Of a stretch of DNA of 64,000 nt, positions 18,007 through 27,396 are shown in pieces; the stretch's first letter is position 1; each line of letters starts with the position of its first letter. Where the stretch lies: assembly GCF_031884435.1 (NCBI RefSeq), contig NZ_CP134779.1, positions 992,001 to 1,056,000 of the forward strand, given 5' to 3'. Source of the stretch: Bosea sp. 685. Lineage in GTDB: Bacteria; Pseudomonadota; Alphaproteobacteria; Rhizobiales; Beijerinckiaceae. Position numbers and translations under genes: made by a program. The notes under the pieces are model-generated. The model was not told the DNA's origin. It did no database searches and saw only the letters and a program-made list of their open reading frames with translations.

Positions 18007-19590
18007 CTACTTCTTCTCCATGTTCCAGAACACCGGTGCGGGCGCGGTCAGGATGCCGCTGATGTTTCCGCGCGTCGCGATCGGAACGTAGTACTGGCCG
18101 AGGTGGACATGGGTGACGATCTCGCGCCAGCGCATCTGCACCGCCTCGACGATGGCCTTCTGCTTGGTGACATCGGGCTCACGCGCGAAATCGTCGCGCA
18201 GCTTCTCCATCTGCTCGTCGCAGGGCCAGCCAAAGCCCGCCTTGTCGCAGCTCGTGTTGACGAAGCCGGTCATGACGGGGTTGAGGATGTCGGCCGAGAC
18301 CCAGGAGGTCAGCATCAGGTTCCAGCCACCGTCGGTGACGGGTGTCTTGCGGACGCGGCGGGCAACCACCGTCTGCCAGTCCGAAGACTGCATGTCGACC
18401 TTGAAGCCGCCCTTCTCGAGCAACTGCTTGGCGACAGGGGCAAGGTTGGTCAGCGACTGCAGGTCGGTCGATTGCAGCAGCACGATTGGCGTGCCGTCAT
18501 AGCCGCCTTCCTTCAGCAGTTCCTTGGACTTGGCGAAGTTCGATTCCAACAGGCCGTCCATGCCCTTTTCCGTGGCGAAGGGCGAGCCGCAGACGAACAG
18601 CGCCTTGCAGACCTTGTAATAGTCCGGGTTGCCGATGACCGCGTCGAGGAAATCCTTCTGGTTCAGGGCATAGGTCAGCGCCTGCCGGATCTTCGGGTTG
18701 TCGAAGGGTTTCAGCGTGTGGTTGGGGCGCAGCGTGTATTGCAGGCCGAGCGGATTGTAGTCGATCAGCTTGATCGACTTGTCGGCCTTGAGCAGCGGGA
18801 TCAGGTCGAAGGAGGGCTGCTCGATCATGTCGATCTCGCCGGCGAGCAGGGCGTTGACGGCCTGCTGCTGGTCGGAGACCGCGAGCCATTCGACGCGGTC
18901 CAGCTTGGCGACCTTGCCGCCGGCGAGGCCGGAGGCCGGTTCGGAGCGCGGCTTGTAATCCTTGAACTTGGTATAGACGATCTTGTCGCCGGGCTTCCAT
19001 TCATCGGTCTTCAGCACGAAGGGGCCCGAGCCGATGAATTCGGAGATCTGCGTGTTCGGGTCGGTGTCCGCGACGCGCTTGGGCATCATGAAGGGCACGT
19101 TCGAGGACGGCTTGCCGAGGCCGAAGATCAGCAGGCCGGTCGGCGATTTCAGCTTCACCGTGAAGCTCTTGGCGTCGTCGGCGGTCATGGTGTCGACGAA
19201 AGTCAGCATCTTCTGGCCGAGCGAATCGCGCGCTGCCCAGCGCTTGATCGAGGCGATGCAATCCTCGGAGGTGACAGGCTTGCCGTCATGCCAGAGCAGG
19301 CCGTCGCGCAGCGTGAATTTGTAGGTCAGCTTGTCCGGCGACTCCGTATAGGTGTCGACCATTTGCGGCTTCACATCGCCCTTCTCGTCGAGCGCGAAGA
19401 GGGTGTCGTAGATCATGTAGCCGTGGTTGCGGACGATATAGGCCGTGGTCCAGATCGGGTCGACGATCTTCACGTCGGAATGCATGACGACTTTCAGCGT
19501 CTGCGCCTGAGCCGAGAGGCCCCCGGAGAGAACACTGCTTCCGGCCAGCAGCGCGGCGGCCGCCGTGACGATCTTCCAACGCGACATCAT
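18007..19590 (-). CDS. ABC transporter substrate-binding protein, peptide family (SBP_bac_5)
   Basis: Protein of 527 residues with a Sec leader (MMSRWKIVTAAAALLAGSSV, cleavage near AQA). SBP_bac_5 blocks: LRDGLLWHDGKPVTSEDCIA, FIGSGPFVL, IRQALTYALNQ. It is a paralogue of the orphan receptor at 2632-4212. The start ATG 19590 (or 19587) follows AGAGGGGAGATC. It heads the dpp-like set, 193 bases below the M20 gene; that gap contains a second 16-bp tandem array and a hairpin, so an internal promoter is possible. Confidence 0.93.
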   Translation of the reverse strand: MMSRWKIVTAAAALLAGSSVLSGGLSAQAQTLKVVMHSDVKIVDPIWTTAYIVRNHGYMIYDTLFALDEKGDVKPQMVDTYTESPDKLTYKFTLRDGLLWHDGKPVTSEDCIASIKRWAARDSLGQKMLTFVDTMTADDAKSFTVKLKSPTGLLIFGLGKPSSNVPFMMPKRVADTDPNTQISEFIGSGPFVLKTDEWKPGDKIVYTKFKDYKPRSEPASGLAGGKVAKLDRVEWLAVSDQQQAVNALLAGEIDMIEQPSFDLIPLLKADKSIKLIDYNPLGLQYTLRPNHTLKPFDNPKIRQALTYALNQKDFLDAVIGNPDYYKVCKALFVCGSPFATEKGMDGLLESNFAKSKELLKEGGYDGTPIVLLQSTDLQSLTNLAPVAKQLLEKGGFKVDMQSSDWQTVVARRVRKTPVTDGGWNLMLTSWVSADILNPVMTGFVNTSCDKAGFGWPCDEQMEKLRDDFAREPDVTKQKAIVEAVQMRWREIVTHVHLGQYYVPIATRGNISGILTAPAPVFWNMEKK

Positions 19591-19651
19591 GCACTGATCT
19601 CCCCTCTGACCCATTCGGGCGGTTATTTCGATGACCGTGATCTGGCTGGTC

Positions 19652-19699
19652 GTGACTTAATGCGTTCGTGACTTGGTGCGTTCGTGGCCTTGTGCGTCC
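19652..19699. repeat. 16-bp tandem repeat, three copies
   Basis: Units gtgacttaatgcgttc (19652-19667), gtgacttggtgcgttc (19668-19683) and gtggccttgtgcgtcc (19684-19699) follow head to tail in the leader of the peptide-binding-protein gene, 62 bases from its start codon. The period equals that of the array at 1131-1194, and both arrays are preceded by a CTGGTCGT sequence. Confidence 0.8.
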
Positions 19700-19749
19700 C
19701 GATCCGTCGGCCTGCCTATGCAGGGGCCATGCCATGGCTAGGGCGGGAA

Positions 19750-19768
19750 GCTCCCGCGAAACGGGAGC
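19750..19768 (-). terminator. Hairpin after the M20 peptidase gene, weak terminator candidate
   Basis: GCTCCCG-CGAAA-CGGGAGC is a perfect 7-bp stem with a five-base loop, 16 bases beyond the stop codon of the M20 gene. No T-run follows on the minus strand, so it may only stabilise the 3' end or attenuate transcription. Confidence 0.35.
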
Positions 19769-19783
19769 CTCTGTCAATCGCGC

Positions 19784-20920
19784 TCAGGCCGAAAGCCGCG
19801 CCAGCAACCCGGCCATCAGGCGGGTGCGCTGGGCCAGGCTGTCGACCTCGATATGCTCCTCCAGCGTGTGGTAGCCGGCGCCGAGCAGGCCGAGCCCATC
19901 GAGCGAAGGGATGCCGGCCGCTCCGGTGAAATTCGCATCCGAGCCGCCGCCGGCCGAGCCGTGCTCGAGTTCCCAGCCGAGTTCGCCGGCGATGCCGCGC
20001 GCCAGTTCAAAGAGCTTCAATGTTCCGGCGTCCGGCTCCCAGACCGGGCGAGTGACGCCGCGCGTGATGGTGAAGCGCGTGCCGTCCGGATTTTCGGTCG
20101 AGAGTGCCAGCATGCGCTCGACGCCACGGTCGAGATCGGACTGCCTTTTGGCCATGCTGAGCGCCTCGGCCCGGCAGGTCGTCGGCACGCAATTGACCCA
20201 TTGTCCGCCCGAGATCACGCCGACGCTGAAGGTGCAGTCGTCGCCCGTCATCTCCTCGATGGCGATGAGCTGGCGCGCCATCATGTTGATGGCGGAGCGG
20301 CCATCCTTCAGGCGCGAACCGGCATGGCTCGGCCGGCCCTCGGCCAGGAGGTTGAACCTGGCGATGGCGTAGCGGCCGGTGACGACGCCGTTGCCGGGGC
20401 GGCCGGGCTCGGGAACCAGGATGTAACGGTGCTGGCCGGCATGGTGCATGATCAGCTCGCGCGTGCCAGGGCTGCCGATCTCCTCGTCGCTGGTATAGAG
20501 CACGCTGACCGGCAGCGGCGTCTCGATGCCGGCCTTGGCCAGCGCCACGATCGCCTGCAGGCCGGCATAGGCGCCGCCCTTCATGTCGAGGATGCCAGGC
20601 CCGTAGCAGCGCGTGCCTTCGCGCCGGAAGGGCAGGGCCTTCAGCGTTCCGACCGGATGCACGGTGTCGAGATGCGACATCACCAGGATGCCGGGTTCGC
20701 CGCGCCTGGGATGGGGGAAGTCGCCGCGCACGCAATCGCCCAGGCCCGGCGGGCCGGGAATGCGGGTCACGCTCGCGCCGACGGCCGCGAGATCGGCGGC
20801 GACGAGATCCATCATCCGGTTTACCGCCGCGACATCGAAGGTCGGGCTCTCACACTCGATCCAGCGCTTGAGGCCGGCGAGCATCGCGTCGGTGTCGAAG
20901 GTCAACGTGTCGAAGGACAT
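19784..20920 (-). CDS. M20-family metallopeptidase, carboxypeptidase G2 / ArgE-DapE type
   Basis: Protein of 378 residues. Di-zinc site motifs: SHLDTVHPVG (His, Asp), GPGILDMKGG (bridging Asp), TSDEEIGSPGTREL (catalytic and metal Glu), and a C-terminal SDANFTGAAGIPSLDGLG bearing the last metal ligand region. The family cleaves C-terminal glutamate or other amino acids from N-acyl amino acids or peptides. ATG 20920 lies two bases beyond the stop of a second M20 gene, so the two are co-translated; no signal peptide was seen. Confidence 0.92.
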   Translation of the reverse strand: MSFDTLTFDTDAMLAGLKRWIECESPTFDVAAVNRMMDLVAADLAAVGASVTRIPGPPGLGDCVRGDFPHPRRGEPGILVMSHLDTVHPVGTLKALPFRREGTRCYGPGILDMKGGAYAGLQAIVALAKAGIETPLPVSVLYTSDEEIGSPGTRELIMHHAGQHRYILVPEPGRPGNGVVTGRYAIARFNLLAEGRPSHAGSRLKDGRSAINMMARQLIAIEEMTGDDCTFSVGVISGGQWVNCVPTTCRAEALSMAKRQSDLDRGVERMLALSTENPDGTRFTITRGVTRPVWEPDAGTLKLFELARGIAGELGWELEHGSAGGGSDANFTGAAGIPSLDGLGLLGAGYHTLEEHIEVDSLAQRTRLMAGLLARLSA

Positions 20921-20922
20921 GA

Positions 20923-22083
20923 TCAGGCGGCCAGTCGCGTTTCGACGAGGCGCGCGAGCAGGCTTGCGCCCACCGGCAGGATGCCGTCGTCGAGGATGAA
21001 GGAGGGGTTGTGCACCGGCACGTTGCCGGCATGGCCGACCCAGCAATAGGCGCCGGGCACCGCGCGCAGCATGTCGGCGAAATCCTCGCTACCCATGATG
21101 GGCTTGACCTCGGTCAGCACATTGTCGGCGCCGACGATCTCGGCGGCGACCTTGGCGGCGGCCTCGGCCTGCGGGCCGTGATTGACCAGCACGTCGAAGA
21201 TATCGCGAATATCGACATCGATCTGGACACCGAAGGTCAGCGCCATGCCGGCCGCGATCTCGCGCATGCGCTCGCGGATCAGCTTGGCGATGTCGGGCGA
21301 GAAGGTGCGGATGGTGCCCGCCAGCGCCGCCTCCTCCGGAATGACGTTATAGGCGGAGCCGGCATGGATCTGCGTGATCGAGAGCACGGCGGCCTCGCGC
21401 GGATCGGCATTGCGGCTGACGATGGTCTGCAGCGCGGCTGCCAGCGAGATGGCGACGATGACCGGATCGCGCCCGACATGGGGCATCGCGCCATGGCTGC
21501 CCCGGCCGGTGATCTTGATGTCGAAGAAATCCGCGCCCGCCATGGCCGGGCCGGGGAAGACGGCGATCTGGCCGGGGTCGAGATTGGGCGCGTTGTGCAG
21601 CCCGTAGATCTCGTCGCAGGGGAAGCGCTCGAACAGCTTGTCGGCGAGCATGGCGCGGGCGCCGCCCAGGCCCTCCTCGGCCGGCTGGAACACGAACACC
21701 GCCGTGCCGGTGAAATCGCGATTCTCCGAGAGATAGCGCGCCGCGCCGAGCAGCATCGTGGTGTGGCCGTCATGGCCGCAGCCATGGAAGCGGCCGGGGA
21801 TGGTCGAGCGGAAAGGCAGGTTGGTGGTCTCGTCCATCGGCAGTGCGTCCATGTCGGCGCGCAGGCCGATGCGCTTGCCCGGCCCGCCCTTGCCCTGGAG
21901 GATGCCGACCACGCCGGTCTTGCCGATGCCGGGATGCACCTCGATGCCCCAGGATGCGAGCTTCTCGGCAACGATGCCGGAGGTGCGTACCTCCTCGAAG
22001 CCGATCTCGGGATGGGCGTGGATATCGCGGCGGATCGCGATGAGGTCGTCCGTGAAGGCTTCGATCTGGGGCAAAGTGGGCAT
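20923..22083 (-). CDS. M20D amidohydrolase, hippurate hydrolase / IAA-amino-acid hydrolase type
   Basis: Protein of 386 residues. Motifs of the M20D group: RRDIHAHPEIGFEE (residues 19-32), LRADMDALPM, FHGCGHDGHTTML (Cys and two His metal ligands), FQPAEEGLGGA and MGSEDFADML near the C-terminus. Members remove the acyl group from N-acyl amino acids. The start is ATG 22083, 23 bases after the M81 gene. It is likely cytoplasmic and acts with the adjacent M20 and M81 proteins on imported conjugates or peptides. Confidence 0.94.
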   Translation of the reverse strand: MPTLPQIEAFTDDLIAIRRDIHAHPEIGFEEVRTSGIVAEKLASWGIEVHPGIGKTGVVGILQGKGGPGKRIGLRADMDALPMDETTNLPFRSTIPGRFHGCGHDGHTTMLLGAARYLSENRDFTGTAVFVFQPAEEGLGGARAMLADKLFERFPCDEIYGLHNAPNLDPGQIAVFPGPAMAGADFFDIKITGRGSHGAMPHVGRDPVIVAISLAAALQTIVSRNADPREAAVLSITQIHAGSAYNVIPEEAALAGTIRTFSPDIAKLIRERMREIAAGMALTFGVQIDVDIRDIFDVLVNHGPQAEAAAKVAAEIVGADNVLTEVKPIMGSEDFADMLRAVPGAYCWVGHAGNVPVHNPSFILDDGILPVGASLLARLVETRLAA

Positions 22084-22106
22084 GAACAAACTCCGAAGGA
22101 CGAGGA

Positions 22107-23606
22107 TCAGCCGAAGACGGGGCCGAGCGGCGCGGTGCGGATGCCGGGGCGCAGATGCTTCCACGGCAGGACTGAGGGATCGACCGGCATCGGGCCGGGC
22201 GCGGCGCAGACGAGGATCGTCTGCGCGATCGGCTCGAAATCGGCACGGAAATGCACCGAGCTCTTATTGACCAGGATCGCCTGCTCGGTCGGCTCGATGC
22301 CGACCTGGCGATACATCGCCTGGTCGGCCATCTGGGCCTTGCGCGAGCCGACGACGATGCGCACGCCACCGATGCGCAGCGCCGCACAGGGGCCGAGATT
22401 GATGCGCGAGCCGCCATAGAACGGGCCCGGCGCGACGAAGCGCCCTTCGGAGAGCTGCTCGACCACGAAGTCGCCCTCCAGCGGGACATCGCCAGGGATG
22501 CCGGACTTGGCGCCGAGCGAGAGCGTGATCGTGGCGCCGACGCCGGCCTTGTGCGCCGCGGCTGCCGCCGCCGGATCGACGATCACGCCGATCGCGGCGC
22601 GCTGCGCGCCATTGCGCACCAGCGCGCGCGCCATGCCCATCGTGTCGGAATCGCCGCCGGCGCCGGGATTGTCCTGCGTGTCGGCAATGACGATCGGCTT
22701 CGAGGCTCCCTCAGCCAGCCGCATCGCCTCCAGCACGCCCTCGTCGGGCTGGAAGACCTTGCCCTTGAAGGCGGCTTCGCTCGCCACCACGCGGGCGAAG
22801 ACGGCATCCGCGGCGCGGTCGGCCTCGGCTTGCGTCGCGCCATAAGCCAGCACGGTGGCGCCGCAATCGGCGAAATCGGCGGCGGGGAAGCCGGGCAGGA
22901 AGGAGAGCGTCGGCACGCTCTCGCCTTCGAGCGCCGCGAGCTCGGCATAGATCGTCTTGCAGGGCTCCATTGCAGTCGCCTGCCAGGCGATCGGTATCAG
23001 ATAGGGCACCTGGCGGAAGGCCTTGGCATGGCGCGTCTTGGTGCCGATCAGCTTTGCCAGATAGGTCGTGGCGCGGCTGCCGGTCTCAGCCATATCGATA
23101 TGCGGATAGGTGCGGTAGGCGACGAGCCCATCAGCTGAATCCATCATCAACTGCGTGATGTTGCCGTGCAGGTCGAGGCTGGCGACGAGCGGAATGTCAG
23201 GGCCGATCGCGGCGCGCACCCGGCGCAGGGTTTCGCCCTCGCCATCGGGATAGGCCTCGCTGACCATGGCGCCATGGAGGTCGAGATAGACCCCGTCGAG
23301 AGGCAATGCGGCGCTGATGCGTTCGACCAGCTCGTTCAGCAAGGTCTCAAAAGCGTCTGCCGTGACATGGGCCGAGGGGCTGGCCGCGCACCACAGCGTC
23401 GGCACCATCTCCCAGCCGAGCGCCTTGGCCTTCCCAACGAAGCCGGCCGCGCCGACATTGACGTTGTGCACGGCGGCGAAGATGTCGTCGCCGCGTGCAA
23501 GGGAGGGCCAGCCGCCGCCCTGGATGAAATGCTCGATCGAGGCCTTGCTCGGCGCGAAGGTGTTGGTCTCGTGCAGGAAACCGCCGAAGGCGATGCGTGG
23601 CGACAT
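22107..23606 (-). CDS. M81-family protein, MlrC-like (microcystinase C family)
   Basis: Protein of 499 residues, length typical of M81/DUF1485. GGFLHETNTFAPS near the N-terminus supplies a metal histidine, followed by DGVYLDLHGAMVSEAYPDGEG and SLDLHGNITQLMMDSADGLVAYRTYPHIDM, all hallmarks of the family; the C-terminal MlrC domain includes DTQDNPGAGGDSDTMG. Well studied members cleave linear peptides from microcystin breakdown, but most are uncharacterised and occur beside ABC transporters, as here. GAGGAACC precedes ATG 23606. Confidence 0.93.
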   Translation of the reverse strand: MSPRIAFGGFLHETNTFAPSKASIEHFIQGGGWPSLARGDDIFAAVHNVNVGAAGFVGKAKALGWEMVPTLWCAASPSAHVTADAFETLLNELVERISAALPLDGVYLDLHGAMVSEAYPDGEGETLRRVRAAIGPDIPLVASLDLHGNITQLMMDSADGLVAYRTYPHIDMAETGSRATTYLAKLIGTKTRHAKAFRQVPYLIPIAWQATAMEPCKTIYAELAALEGESVPTLSFLPGFPAADFADCGATVLAYGATQAEADRAADAVFARVVASEAAFKGKVFQPDEGVLEAMRLAEGASKPIVIADTQDNPGAGGDSDTMGMARALVRNGAQRAAIGVIVDPAAAAAAHKAGVGATITLSLGAKSGIPGDVPLEGDFVVEQLSEGRFVAPGPFYGGSRINLGPCAALRIGGVRIVVGSRKAQMADQAMYRQVGIEPTEQAILVNKSSVHFRADFEPIAQTILVCAAPGPMPVDPSVLPWKHLRPGIRTAPLGPVFG

Positions 23607-23754
23607 GACGGTTCCTCGATCATTGCAGCGAGGCGGCAGGTAAGCACGCAAGGCCCATGGGGGCCAAGGTTCAATTCTGGTCAGATGCCTGCGCGATTAT
23701 GCATGCGGCCGCCGCTTTAGCAGGCAGGGTATCTCCGCCATTGGGAGCAGCGTC

Positions 23755-23822
23755 GCGACGAAGCAATCCGGGAGGCGAGGAAAGAGACCTCCAGGACTGC
23801 TTCGCCGCGCTCGCAATGACGA
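23755..23822. repeat. Palindromic intergenic repeat (GAAGCAATCC type)
   Basis: Two 20-base arms, 23755-23774 and 23787-23806, pair at 17 of 20 positions around a 12-base loop; the outer part reads tcgcaatgacg, the CGTCATTGCGA motif common in repeats of Rhizobiales chromosomes. It lies in the 230-base gap between the prolidase-like and M81 genes, which otherwise holds nothing recognisable. Confidence 0.6.
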
Positions 23823-23836
23823 GAAGCTGTCTCGCC

Positions 23837-25072
23837 TCAGTTCAAGCTGGCGCGCTTCACGAAGGCGCCGCCCTTCATGATCAATGGCATGTGCTTGCCC
23901 TGGCGCGTCAGCAGCGAAAGATCCTTGAGCGGGTCGCCATCGACGACGATCAGATCGGCATAGGCGCCTGCCGCCACCGTGCCGATCTTGCCCTCGAGCT
24001 TGAGCAGCTTGGCGGCGATATGGGTCGCCGAGGCGATCACCTCATGGGCCGGCAAGGCGCGCCCACGGATGACGAACTCCTCCGACTGGTAGCGATGCAT
24101 CTCGCCGAGCAGGTCGCTGCCATAGGCCATGGCGAGGCCGGCTTTTTTCATGATCGCGAGCGATTCCATGCCGGCGGAGCGGACGACATCGACCTTGGCG
24201 ACGGAATCGGGCGGGAAGCCGAGCTTGGGGCCATCGCTGACGAGCTTGTCATAGGTCACGAGCGTCGGCACGGCGACCGCGCCCTTCGAGGCTGCGAGCT
24301 TGGCGGTCTCGGCCTGGATCAGGTTGCAATGCTCGAGCGAATGCACACCGGCCTCGACACAGCGGCGGATCGCCTCGTCGGTATAGACATGGGCGGATAC
24401 GTAGGTTCCCGCCATCCTGGCCTCCTCGACGATCGCCTCCAGCTCGCTGACGGAGAAGCCGAGGAAATGGATCGGGTCGGTCGGCGAGGCGCAGCCGCCA
24501 TTGGCCATGATCTTGATGAAATCGGCGCCGCCCTTCATCTCCTCGCGCGCGGCGCGGCGGACCTGGTCGAGCCCGTCGCAGATGCGCCCGAGCGCGCCGA
24601 GGCGATGGCGGTCGCTCACCGCCGCGCGGTCGTCATAGCGACCGCGGAAATCGGCGTGGCCGCCGGTCTGGCTCAGCGCCTTGCCGGAGATGACCAGGCG
24701 CGGAGTCGGGAAATGGCCTTCCTCGGTTGCCTGCTTCAGGCCGAAATCGGCGCCGCCGACATCGCGCACCGTGGTGAAGCCGCGCAGCAGCATCTCGCGC
24801 ATGATCACGAAGGAGCGAGCGGTGACGAGCGAATCCGGCAGCAGGGCGTTCTTGCCGAGGTCGGCGACGCCGGCGACGACATGGACATGGGCGTCGATCA
24901 GGCCGGGCATCAGGGTCTTGCCCTTGAGATCGACGGTCTTGGCCTTGGCCGAGGTCACGGATTTGCCGACCTCGCGGATGGTGTTGCCCTCGACGAGGAC
25001 GCTGACGGGTGCGCCTGCCTCAGGCGCGCTGCCGTCGACGATGCGGGCATTGGTGAAGAGGGTGGAAGCCAC
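23837..25072 (-). CDS. Amidohydrolase, prolidase / Xaa-Pro dipeptidase-like (carboxylated-lysine type)
   Basis: Protein of 411 residues. Binuclear metal site: DAHVHVVAG (two His), the bridging lysine in FIKIMANGG, VSAHVYT, HSLEHCN and the aspartate in AYGSDLLGEMH. This group includes Xaa-Arg and Xaa-Pro dipeptidases and ochratoxin-hydrolysing amidases. The start is GTG at 25072 with GGAGAAC seven bases upstream. It lies 30 bases below the GAF gene in the Liv operon. A peptide or N-acyl amino acid is the expected substrate. Confidence 0.92.
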   Translation of the reverse strand: MASTLFTNARIVDGSAPEAGAPVSVLVEGNTIREVGKSVTSAKAKTVDLKGKTLMPGLIDAHVHVVAGVADLGKNALLPDSLVTARSFVIMREMLLRGFTTVRDVGGADFGLKQATEEGHFPTPRLVISGKALSQTGGHADFRGRYDDRAAVSDRHRLGALGRICDGLDQVRRAAREEMKGGADFIKIMANGGCASPTDPIHFLGFSVSELEAIVEEARMAGTYVSAHVYTDEAIRRCVEAGVHSLEHCNLIQAETAKLAASKGAVAVPTLVTYDKLVSDGPKLGFPPDSVAKVDVVRSAGMESLAIMKKAGLAMAYGSDLLGEMHRYQSEEFVIRGRALPAHEVIASATHIAAKLLKLEGKIGTVAAGAYADLIVVDGDPLKDLSLLTRQGKHMPLIMKGGAFVKRASLN

Positions 25073-25102
25073 GGGTGTTCTCCGCTGGAGCAGGATTCAG
25101 GT

Positions 25103-25591
25103 TCAGAGCGCGCGCGCGGCGGCGCGGGCGGCCAGGAAACCGGGCACGATCATCGGTGCGAGACGCTCGATGGGAGCGACATGCTCCTCGCGATAATGGC
25201 CCTCGGGCGCGAGCAGGTTGATCGTGCCGATGACCTTGCCGTCATAGATCGCGGGCACGTTGATGACGGAGCCCAGCCCCATGCTCTCGATCAATTCATG
25301 GTCGAAGAAGGCCCAGCGGATGCCGGCCTTGTCCCGGCCGAGATAGGGTTTCTGGCCCTCCATGACATGCTTGCCCCAGGGTGTCGGGCCCATCGGCTTG
25401 CGGCCGGAGACCGGATATTCGGTCGGCCGGTTGGAATAGATGCGCGCGACCTCGGAGCCGTCGACATAGAGCAGCGTGAACAGTTCGTGGCCGACAAGGC
25501 GCTTGGTGATGGCGTCGAACGCCTTGAACACGGTGTCGGGCTGGCCCGGCTCCTTGAGCAGGGCCGAAAGGGTGGCGAGATCGTCTGACAT
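25103..25591 (-). CDS. Stand-alone GAF-domain protein
   Basis: Protein of 162 residues made of a single GAF domain: FDAITKRLVGHELFTLLYVD at the start, the MGLGSVINVPAIYDGKVIGTINLL core strands near residues 105-130, and a C-terminal helix with PMIVPGFLAARAA. No output domain and no TM segment. It is inserted between the LivM permease (12-base gap) and the prolidase-like enzyme. Similar free-standing GAF proteins occur in catabolic operons; whether it senses a ligand or has enzymatic activity cannot be told. Confidence 0.85.
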   Translation of the reverse strand: MSDDLATLSALLKEPGQPDTVFKAFDAITKRLVGHELFTLLYVDGSEVARIYSNRPTEYPVSGRKPMGPTPWGKHVMEGQKPYLGRDKAGIRWAFFDHELIESMGLGSVINVPAIYDGKVIGTINLLAPEGHYREEHVAPIERLAPMIVPGFLAARAAARAL

Positions 25592-25603
25592 GATGGGCTG
25601 CTT

Positions 25604-26518
25604 TCAGGCGGTGGGCGAGGGTTGGCGAGGCGCCTTGGGAATTCGTTCGGGCATGATGCCTTGCGGGCGTAGATGCAGGACCAGGATCAGCGCGAGGCCG
25701 ATCATCATCTCGCGCATGGCGGCGATCTGCACGGGCTGGAGGCCTGGCAGCCATTCGGTGGCGAAGCGCGTCGCTTCCAGGAAGATCACGACGAGATAGG
25801 CGCCGAGCACCGCTCCGCTGGGACGGCCGACGCCGCCGGCGGTGACGGCGAGGAAGATGTAGATCGTGATCAGCGGCTGGAAATGGTCCGGTGAGATATA
25901 GGACTGGAAATGCGCGTAGAGCGCGCCCGATAGCGCGGCGATCGCGGCCGAGAGCGCGAAGGCCTGGAGCTTGAAGCGCAGCACGGTCTTGCCGGCGAAG
26001 GCGGCGAGCTGCTGATCCTCGCGGATCGCCTTCATGGCACGCCCGTAAGGGGAGAGATCGAGCCGCCGCAGCAGCGCCCAGACCACGAGCACGATCAGCG
26101 TGACGAGGCCGAGATAGAAGACGCTGAAGCCCTGAAGTCCGAGCTCGGCCTTGAGCGGTGCCTTGATGCCGGAGATGCCGTCCGAGCCCTTGGTCAGCCA
26201 GCGCTCGTTCAGCGCGACGAGGCGGATGACCTCGGCGAAGCCCAGCGTCACGATGGCGAGATAGTCATCGCGCAGGCGTAGGGTTGCGAAGGTGACGACG
26301 AGGCCGAGGACCGCGCCGACGATGAGCGCCGCCGCCCAGCCGATCAGCACGGGCGCACCGGCTCCCGTCGCGATCGCGGAGGCATAGGCGCCGACCGCGA
26401 AGAAGCCGGCGAGACCAAGATTGACGAGGCCGACCCCGCCCCAGATCAGGTTGAGGCTGAGCGCGAGCAGGGCATAGATGCCGCAGAGCGTCAGCGTGAA
26501 GATGACATAAGACAGCAT
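25604..26518 (-). CDS. livM: Branched-chain amino acid-type ABC permease (LivM)
   Basis: Protein of 304 residues with about nine hydrophobic segments. Family motifs: NLIWGGVGLVNLGLAGFFAV near residue 25, RLRDDYLAIVTLGFAEVIR (around residue 85) and GGVGRPSGAVLGA. ATG 26518 shares one base with the LivH stop (TGATG). Partner of LivH; the substrate need not be a branched-chain amino acid, and the hydrolases downstream suggest acyl-amino acids, amides or peptides. Confidence 0.94.
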   Translation of the reverse strand: MLSYVIFTLTLCGIYALLALSLNLIWGGVGLVNLGLAGFFAVGAYASAIATGAGAPVLIGWAAALIVGAVLGLVVTFATLRLRDDYLAIVTLGFAEVIRLVALNERWLTKGSDGISGIKAPLKAELGLQGFSVFYLGLVTLIVLVVWALLRRLDLSPYGRAMKAIREDQQLAAFAGKTVLRFKLQAFALSAAIAALSGALYAHFQSYISPDHFQPLITIYIFLAVTAGGVGRPSGAVLGAYLVVIFLEATRFATEWLPGLQPVQIAAMREMMIGLALILVLHLRPQGIMPERIPKAPRQPSPTA

Positions 26519-27381
26519 CAGGCCGCCCTCTCGCCCAGAATGCCGCGCGGGCGGAAGGTCAGCATGATCAGGATCGCCACAAACCCGACGGCGGTGCGAT
26601 AGGTCGCGGGCGTAACGATCAGCGCCAGCTCCTCGGCCACGCCGAGTGCGAGCGCTCCGACGACCGCGCCCGGGATCGAGCCGAGCCCGCCGAGCACGGC
26701 TGCGGCGAAGACCGAGAGCAGGACACGGTAGCCAGTGAGCGGGTCGATCGAGGTGTCGAGCCCGATCAGCACGCCGCCGACGCCGGACAGGCCGGCGCCG
26801 AGAAAGACCGTGACGATCGCGATTCTGGCGGGATCGATGCCCTTGAGGCGAGCGAGATCGGGATTGTCGGCAACCGCGCGCATCGCCTTGCCGAAGCGGG
26901 TGTAGCGCAGGAACAGGAACATCGCCGCCATAATGATCGCGGCGAGGGCGAGGCTCTGGAGCTGCTGTGGGCCGATGCGCAATTCGCCGAAGCGCAGGTC
27001 GCGTGCCAGCGGCAGATCATAGCCCTTCATATCGTTGCCGAAGATGAAGCGGACGATGTTTTCGAGCACAAGGTTGAGCGCGATCGAGGCGATGGCCACG
27101 ATCAGCGCGCCATTGTCGCGCAAGCGCTTCAGCGAGATCTCCTCCGCCACGACGCCGACCACGCCTGTCACCGCAAAGGCAATGGCGAGTGCCGGGACGA
27201 TCGGCAGTCCAAGCCCTGCGTTCGCCCACCAGGCGACGAAAGCGCCGATGGTGGCATAGGAGGCGATGGCGAAGTTCGGATAGCGCAGCACCGCGAAGAT
27301 TGCGGAAAAGCCGATCGCCGGGACGGCGATCAGCGCCCCGGTCATCAGCCCATTGATGAGCGCCTGGAGGAGGAGGGTCAC
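26518..27381 (-). CDS. livH: Branched-chain amino acid-type ABC permease (LivH)
   Basis: Protein of 287 residues. N-terminal NGLMTGALIAVPAIGFSAIF, the NFAIASYATIGAF stretch and the conserved GGLGSIPGAVVGALALGVAE near the C-terminus identify LivH. The start codon is GTG at 27381, 15 bases below the binding-protein stop. It overlaps livM by one base. Confidence 0.94.
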   Translation of the reverse strand: MTLLLQALINGLMTGALIAVPAIGFSAIFAVLRYPNFAIASYATIGAFVAWWANAGLGLPIVPALAIAFAVTGVVGVVAEEISLKRLRDNGALIVAIASIALNLVLENIVRFIFGNDMKGYDLPLARDLRFGELRIGPQQLQSLALAAIIMAAMFLFLRYTRFGKAMRAVADNPDLARLKGIDPARIAIVTVFLGAGLSGVGGVLIGLDTSIDPLTGYRVLLSVFAAAVLGGLGSIPGAVVGALALGVAEELALIVTPATYRTAVGFVAILIMLTFRPRGILGERAA

Positions 27382-27396
27382 TGAGCCAGGTCCCGA

